Below are positions 59,058 to 64,000 of a stretch of 64,000 nt of DNA, piece by piece. The notes beneath the pieces were generated by a model. It was not told the origin of the DNA. It made no database searches and saw nothing but the letters and a program-made list of their open reading frames with translations. A program made the position numbers and the translations under genes. Numbering within the stretch: position 1 is the first letter of the stretch; the number at the start of each line of letters is the position of its first letter. Origin of the DNA: Spirosoma panaciterrae DSM 21099 (lineage in GTDB: Bacteria > Bacteroidota > Bacteroidia > Cytophagales > Spirosomataceae); assembly GCF_000374025.1 (NCBI RefSeq), contig NZ_KB893243.1:62001-126000 (forward strand). The letters run 5' to 3'.

Positions 59058-62000
59058 TTAAAATTTAACATTCAGGTTAAAGCCGATACTACGCGTGGTA
59101 GGCAAGCCCGTTGATTCCAGACCAACCAGGTTATCGGAACTGAACCCAAATTGTTCAGGGTCGATGTTAGGCACCCATTTTTTCAGGATCGCTACGTTGT
59201 TGGCAATGGCACTTACCCGGATGCCCTTAATGAACATTGATTTGGGCAGGAAATGCGTGAAGTCGTAGCCGAGGCTGATCTGGCGAAGTTTCCAGAAACC
59301 GGCATCATATACGACCTGCTCGCCCAGGCTCTTCGTGCGCCCTACCGAGTAATAATCCTGTACAAAGGCCCGAACAGCATTGGTTTCGCCTTTATCGTTG
59401 ACGCCAACGCCTACCATTTTATTATCAGCTTCGCCACGACCCACCAGTGTTTCTTTCTGTAAGCCATGTCGGAAGGCGTTCAGGTTGGTGCCCGAAATCA
59501 TTTTGCCACCCAGTTTGAAGTCGATCAGGAACGACAGGTTAATGCCTTTGTAGTTGAACGTATTGGTAATACCACCCACATATTTAGGAATAGCTGAACC
59601 AAACGAGAGCGAGGTGGCCGTACGGTTCGGTAAGCCATCGCCCCCATGGACAATACGTCCCTGCGTGTCGCGTGCGTATCCGTAGGTGTACAACTGACCG
59701 AGCGGCATACCTACTACCTGCCGAAGTTCGCCTACGTAAATCCCGTTACCCACCACAATGGATTCGCCAGGGGTATCGGTCAGAAGTCGCAGTAATTTGG
59801 TTTCGTTGTATGAACCGTTCAGAATAACATCCCAGAAGAAGTTCTTGGTCCGTATGGGCGACAGGGTGAGCAACATTTCGACCCCACGGTTGCGGCTTTC
59901 TCCACTGTTGATCAGCTTTGTGGTATAACCTGATGCATCCGATGCCTGAGCGGCTACAATCTGATCGCTCGTCACTTTATTGTAATACGCCATGTCGAGG
60001 GCGATTCGGTTGTTGAGCAACTTCAGTTCCAGACCAAACTCGGTTTCGGCTGTGCGGCTCGGGCGCAGCGTAGAGCTGGGAATGGTGCTGGACGTAATGT
60101 TGCCAACGGGCTGACCTGCGAAAGTAGCTGAGTTGATCGAATAGAACAGGTTATTCGAGTAAGGAGCTACGTCGCCATCGCTACCCACTTCGGCATAAGC
60201 CGCCCGAAGTTTACCAAAGTTTAACCAGGCTGGCAGATTATTGAACGCCTGCGAAAAGACGAAGCTGCTCGTCACCGACGGATAGAGAATACTACGGTTG
60301 GCCGGAGCCAGGGTGGAGAACCAGTCGTTACGAACTGTTCCGTTCAGATACAGGAAGTCTTTGTACGAAAACTCAGCAGCACCGTAAAGGGAATTGACTT
60401 TCCGCTCGCTAAGCCCATAGGTAGGGTCCTTCAAGCGACCGTTCTGGGGTACGTATAAACCACGGATAACGAAATCGGTTACCATCGTACTGTTTACATC
60501 ACTACGGCGGTAGAGCTGGTTACCACCGAGCGTAAGGTCGACCCCAATGGAACCGAATTTACGGTTAGCCCCAATCAGGAAGTCGGTGTTCAGTTCGCGG
60601 AATCGGCGGGCTTCCTGCACGTAAGCACCATTCACATAACCGGCTGGAGCGGCTGCCAGCGAGGCTTGCCCGGTTGGGAAGTTATAGTCCTGATCGCGCG
60701 ACCAGTAATCCTGACCAACACGGCCCTGAACATACAGCCAGTCGGTTACGTTGTACCGGGCCGATACGTTACCGAACAGACGATCCCGACGGATGTTTTC
60801 GAACTTGTAATTCAGGACGAAATACGGGTTGGTCCGGTTCATAAAGCGCGAGTAAATAAACTCGTTGCCGGTAGCCGGGTTGATCTGATTCGCTTCCAGT
60901 ACGTCCAGCGGCATGGAGTTGGCCAGGGTATAAATCACTGTTGGCGTACTGTTGTCCTGCTGGGCAATCTGGGGTGGGTTCTTGTTGTACTCGTTCGAGT
61001 AGTTCATGGTTCCCGTTACCGTCAGCCGCGACGACAGGTTGTAGCTGAAGCCCAGATTGAGGGTTTTCCGATTGAATGAGTTGTTGGGCGTAATCCCTTT
61101 GTTGTCCGTATTCGATAACGACAGGTTAAAACCGCCTTTTTCACTGCTCGACGATACGGCTATCGAGTTGGTCCAGGTCGAACCGTCGCGGTAGAACTTA
61201 TTGATCCGGTTACGAACTGGTTCGTAGGGAACTGTTACTCCGCCAAACAGAACCTGGGTCTGCCCAGCGAATTTCTCCCCAAAGCTCCATACACCCGATG
61301 TTGGGTTAGGGGCCGTTGGGCGAACACCATACTCGCCCTGACCATACTCATATTGATAGTCGGTATAATCCAGCGGTCGGTCGGTGGTGAAGTTTGTATT
61401 GTATGAAACCCCAATACCCTGGCTGGCCCCTTTCGTTTTGGTCGTGATCAGGATAGCCCCGTCTTTCGCCCGCGATCCGTAAAGCGCAGCAGCTGTACCT
61501 CCTTTCAGAACCGTCATCCCTTCAATATCGTCGGGGTTGATCGACGAAAGCCCATCACCACCGTCGGAATAGTTACGATCGCGACCGCCAATGGAGTTAT
61601 CACCCCCAACGTTCCCGTTGTTCTGCCCAAAGTTGGTGTTATCGATGGGTACGCCATTGACCACGATAAGTGGGTTGTTCTGACCCGAGAACGACGACTG
61701 CCCCCGAATACGAATTTTACTCGTACCTGCTGCGCCCGTACCTAAGCTTGAAATGTTAACCCCGGCAATCTTCCCCTGTAGGGCATTCATGAAGTTGACG
61801 GTCCGGTTTGTTGTAATCTGATCTGGGGCTACCGTAGCCGTGGCATACCCTAGTCGCTTGGCTTCTTTCTTGATACCCAGCGCCGTTACGACAACTTCGC
61901 CCAGGTTCTGTTCTGCTTCCTGAAGCGTAATGGTCAGTTGGGTCTGATTGCCGATGGCCTGCGTTTGTCCAGCGAAACCGATCGCACTGAAAACCAGCGT

Positions 62001-62228
62001 TGCGTTAGGACCCACATTGAGCGTAAAATTTCCGTTGCCATCGGTTGTTGTACCCAGTTGTGAATCCCGTACCAGAATGTTTACCCCTGGGATGGGTTGT
62101 TGGTCTTTGGCCGAAATGACCCGGCCAGTTACACGGCGGTCCTGCGCCTGGGCTACCTGACTAATCAGGAAAACAACCCAAAGCAGAAGGCAACAGGTGC
62201 CGCCCTTCATCGATAAATTGTGTTTCAT
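59058..62228 (-). CDS. SusC/RagA TonB-linked outer-membrane transporter
   Basis: 1056 aa from the ATG at 62228 (a start at 62273 adds 15 polar residues before the signal peptide). Signal peptide, a carboxypeptidase-regulatory-like domain ('TGRVISAKDQQPIPGVNILV'), the plug domain with 'LGEVVVTALGIKKEAKRLGY' and 'KIRIRGQSSFSGQNNPLIVV', then a 22-strand barrel ending 'TRSIGFNLNVKF'. It imports bound nutrient with energy from TonB. It is the first gene of a two-gene unit with SusD 29 bases downstream. The regulatory region upstream is over 400 bases. Confidence 0.96.
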   Translation of the reverse strand: MKHNLSMKGGTCCLLLWVVFLISQVAQAQDRRVTGRVISAKDQQPIPGVNILVRDSQLGTTTDGNGNFTLNVGPNATLVFSAIGFAGQTQAIGNQTQLTITLQEAEQNLGEVVVTALGIKKEAKRLGYATATVAPDQITTNRTVNFMNALQGKIAGVNISSLGTGAAGTSKIRIRGQSSFSGQNNPLIVVNGVPIDNTNFGQNNGNVGGDNSIGGRDRNYSDGGDGLSSINPDDIEGMTVLKGGTAAALYGSRAKDGAILITTKTKGASQGIGVSYNTNFTTDRPLDYTDYQYEYGQGEYGVRPTAPNPTSGVWSFGEKFAGQTQVLFGGVTVPYEPVRNRINKFYRDGSTWTNSIAVSSSSEKGGFNLSLSNTDNKGITPNNSFNRKTLNLGFSYNLSSRLTVTGTMNYSNEYNKNPPQIAQQDNSTPTVIYTLANSMPLDVLEANQINPATGNEFIYSRFMNRTNPYFVLNYKFENIRRDRLFGNVSARYNVTDWLYVQGRVGQDYWSRDQDYNFPTGQASLAAAPAGYVNGAYVQEARRFRELNTDFLIGANRKFGSIGVDLTLGGNQLYRRSDVNSTMVTDFVIRGLYVPQNGRLKDPTYGLSERKVNSLYGAAEFSYKDFLYLNGTVRNDWFSTLAPANRSILYPSVTSSFVFSQAFNNLPAWLNFGKLRAAYAEVGSDGDVAPYSNNLFYSINSATFAGQPVGNITSSTIPSSTLRPSRTAETEFGLELKLLNNRIALDMAYYNKVTSDQIVAAQASDASGYTTKLINSGESRNRGVEMLLTLSPIRTKNFFWDVILNGSYNETKLLRLLTDTPGESIVVGNGIYVGELRQVVGMPLGQLYTYGYARDTQGRIVHGGDGLPNRTATSLSFGSAIPKYVGGITNTFNYKGINLSFLIDFKLGGKMISGTNLNAFRHGLQKETLVGRGEADNKMVGVGVNDKGETNAVRAFVQDYYSVGRTKSLGEQVVYDAGFWKLRQISLGYDFTHFLPKSMFIKGIRVSAIANNVAILKKWVPNIDPEQFGFSSDNLVGLESTGLPTTRSIGFNLNVKF

Positions 62229-62659
62229 CAGAATAAGAGATTGGTTTGTAGGTTTATTATTTGAAAAAGACAAAATTTTCTTTCTTAAATATACATTAAG
62301 AAAGGATTAAATTTGATCTATCTACTTTCTTCGCGCCATTCATTCAAAAAATATTTGGAAATCTAAATTTGGTTATTCACCTTTGTCTATCAATAAAGAA
62401 GATTTAAGGCGAGCTGGCTAGCACTGCTGAACGCACCTGTAGTCAATTTACTGATAACCAATGGATAATCCATCAATCTGAATGGCTGACACGAAGATTA
62501 GTGGTAAAAGATGTCATTGAGACACTTTTTACTGCTTCCAATTTTATAAAGTAGTTTTACTTAGTTAGTTTTTCCGGCAAACGATTCGTTTGCTTTTCAT
62601 TAACCGATTTACTATACTAATTCTATATATTAAATAGTAAATCAAAAATTGACACGTCA
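62229..62659. other. 431-base intergenic region between divergent genes
   Basis: AT-rich, without a supported gene. TAAATTTG, a TAnnTTTG box, occurs on the plus strand at 62308-62315 and 62364-62371; they are candidates for the dioxygenase gene but lie far from it. A GCAAACG-ATT-CGTTTGC palindrome is at 62577-62593, and ATTGAC-AC-GTCAAT (62648-62661) overlaps the dioxygenase start. No TAnnTTTG box was seen for the SusC gene. Nothing further was found in it. Confidence 0.5.
62577..62593. promoter_or_regulatory. 17-base palindrome, candidate operator
   Basis: GCAAACG, spacer ATT, CGTTTGC: a perfect dyad 67 bases before the dioxygenase start. The size and symmetry fit a dimeric repressor site, but nothing identifies the protein. 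Confidence 0.45.
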
Positions 62660-63478
62660 ATGGTACTGAATGAACCGTTAACATCTACACGATCAATCGA
62701 GGGTTTAACAGCCGAACAGGTAGCTTCTTTTTCGAAAAATGGCTTCCTCCACATCAAGAACTTTGTCAGTCGGGATACCGTACAGCTTTTTTTACAGGAG
62801 CTACAGCGTGTAGAAGCCAACTGGATTGCCGAGAAAGTGGATAAGATCAATGGTACACCGATAAAATATGGCCGCGATGAGCATGGTCAGCTTATTGTAC
62901 AACGGTTTGCGTTTACTTCCCTCTTTAGCCCGTTATTGAGCCGATTTCTGAAAAGCCCTGAATTGCAGGCGCTGACAACGCTTTTACAACCCTACGAGGG
63001 CCGTATCAGCGAAGAAGAGAAAGATGGCCTGGTCGTGAATCATTACGTTCGTACCCCGGAAAGCAATTTTTCGCGGATGGGCTGGCATACCGATAGCCCG
63101 CGCGATCTGTTTCTGGGGCACCGGATACGGCCTATGCTGAATGTAGGTCTTCATCTGGACGATTGCCCACAGAGCAACGGCGGATTACGGGTGCTACCCG
63201 GCACGCACCGGCAAAATACATTGATGACCCTGTTTCGTAAGCGGCAGTTTATTGACCACCGACCCGACCGACGCGAAGTTGGATTCGATATTGAAGCTGG
63301 TGATCTAACCATTCATAATGGTAGCCTCTGGCATCGGGTTGAGCAGTCGCCGAATCTGGGTGCTGAAAGCCGCCGTCGGGTGATGTACATCCCGATCATT
63401 ACGGGCGAGTACCAACCGAAACATGCCACCAGTAAAACCCCTTTTTACCACGTTCTGGGTTCAAAAATTCTTAAGTAG
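62660..63478 (+). CDS. Phytanoyl-CoA dioxygenase-like Fe(II)/2-oxoglutarate oxygenase
   Basis: 272 aa, cytosolic. The iron-binding facial triad is visible: His143 and Asp145 in 'MGWHTDSPRDLFLG' and distal His225 in 'GSLWHRVEQSP', with the 2-oxoglutarate-binding Arg in 'ESRRRVMYIP'. The family hydroxylates lipids, amino acids and small secondary metabolites. The substrate is not given by the sequence. The adjacent sterol-desaturase-like gene on the same strand, also an iron enzyme, suggests lipid or terpenoid modification (inference). Confidence 0.87.
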   Translation: MVLNEPLTSTRSIEGLTAEQVASFSKNGFLHIKNFVSRDTVQLFLQELQRVEANWIAEKVDKINGTPIKYGRDEHGQLIVQRFAFTSLFSPLLSRFLKSPELQALTTLLQPYEGRISEEEKDGLVVNHYVRTPESNFSRMGWHTDSPRDLFLGHRIRPMLNVGLHLDDCPQSNGGLRVLPGTHRQNTLMTLFRKRQFIDHRPDRREVGFDIEAGDLTIHNGSLWHRVEQSPNLGAESRRRVMYIPIITGEYQPKHATSKTPFYHVLGSKILK

Positions 63479-63541
63479 CCTTATAGCCCTAGCTAATGGG
63501 GAAAGCTATCGATTGAATACAGACGATTAATGACTTCAGAC

Positions 63542-64000
63542 ATGAATTGGCTTGCTTTTGCAATTCCGCTGTTTCTGTTTTTCATGGGGCTGGAATACCT
63601 CGTATCGAAGATTCAGAAAAAGAAGTACTTCCGGTTTACAAATTCGGTAGCCAATCTGAACGTGGGTATTGCCGAGCGGTTGCTCGACAGTTTTACGGTC
63701 GGATTATTCTACTTCGTTTACGATTACCTGCATCGGCATTACGCTTTATTTGACATTCAGGCCAGTATCGGAACCTGGATTGGCTTATTGATCGCAACGG
63801 ATTTTGTCTGGTACTGGTATCATCGGCTGGCGCATGAGATGAATGTGTTTTGGGCCGTGCACGTGGTGCACCACCAGAGCGACGATTTCAATTATACCGT
63901 TTCGGCCCGGATTACCGTATTTCAGGCGGCTGTCCGTACCCTCTTCTGGTCTGTTTTGCCCATAATCGGGTTTCCGGCCGAGATGATTACAACTATTTTA
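63542..64000 (+). CDS. Sterol desaturase-like membrane enzyme, cut by window edge
   Basis: The ATG at 63542 opens a frame with no stop to the window end (153 codons seen). The product begins 'MNWLAFAIPLFLFFMGLEYL' and has several membrane segments. Two of the family's iron-binding His boxes are present: 'WYHRLAHEM' (HxxxH) and 'HVVHHQSDDF' (HxxHH). The family makes hydroxyl or double-bond changes in sterols, fatty acids or carotenoids. The rest, including the last His box, lies beyond the window. It follows the dioxygenase by 63 bases. Confidence 0.88.
   Translation, partial: MNWLAFAIPLFLFFMGLEYLVSKIQKKKYFRFTNSVANLNVGIAERLLDSFTVGLFYFVYDYLHRHYALFDIQASIGTWIGLLIATDFVWYWYHRLAHEMNVFWAVHVVHHQSDDFNYTVSARITVFQAAVRTLFWSVLPIIGFPAEMITTIL

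Noticed and set aside
63547..63753. A 68-codon plus-strand frame near the right edge
   Set aside because: It is out of frame with the sterol-desaturase-like gene, which carries the His boxes and stays open to the edge.

Overview
The window looks like chromosomal DNA of a Bacteroidota bacterium of the order Cytophagales, most like Spirosoma and its relatives (inference from gene content; no search was run). The signs are a SusC/SusD pair, a protein with a type IX secretion (T9SS) sorting tail, several TAnnTTTG promoter boxes, r-proteins with the tails typical of the phylum, and map directly after secY. No rRNA, tRNA, CRISPR array, transposase or integrase gene was seen.

Layout. 1-5.4 kb: a TPR/HisKA_2-type sensor kinase (open at the left edge), facing a receiver-GAF-GAF-AAA+-Fis regulator, then an AraC regulator. 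5.4-22.6 kb, all on the minus strand: the S10-spc-alpha ribosomal cluster in the order rplC to rplQ with secY, map, infA and rpoA, closed by a terminator and followed by carA. 22.6-29.8 kb: secreted alpha/beta hydrolase, purE, LysM protein, DUF481-like protein, Gfo/Idh/MocA oxidoreductase, purM and a T9SS cargo protein. 29.8-36.4 kb: RND permease, adaptor, TolC and TetR repressor, with two copies of a TetR-like operator and a small DUF433 gene on the other strand. 36.5-42.4 kb: 7TM sensor kinase, redoxin, coiled-coil lipoprotein, PpiD-like chaperone. 42.4-46.1 kb: two exported RraA-like aldolase paralogues and an exported enolase-superfamily enzyme. 46.1-52.8 kb: TIGR01777 oxidoreductase, an unrecognised helical protein, RimK ligase with an aspartic-protease-like partner, holB, a GlmU-like protein, and a protein carrying the DxDD motif of class II terpene cyclases. 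52.9-57.5 kb: ChaN-like protein and a three-gene set (cNMP-binding kinase, receiver-flavoprotein fusion, UBP zinc finger). 57.5-64 kb: SusD, SusC, a phytanoyl-CoA dioxygenase-like protein and a sterol-desaturase-like membrane protein cut by the right edge.

The most interesting signals are in non-coding DNA. The 317-base stretch ahead of rplC can be drawn as a structured leader with a terminator and a competing 10-bp antiterminator, suggesting transcriptional attenuation of the whole ribosomal cluster. Many intergenic gaps of about 50-130 bases, including most large gaps inside the ribosomal cluster, hold an inverted repeat whose sequence differs from place to place and is often built of short-period repeats. 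The receiver-flavoprotein has lost the cysteines expected in both its glutaredoxin-like and thioredoxin-reductase-like parts.
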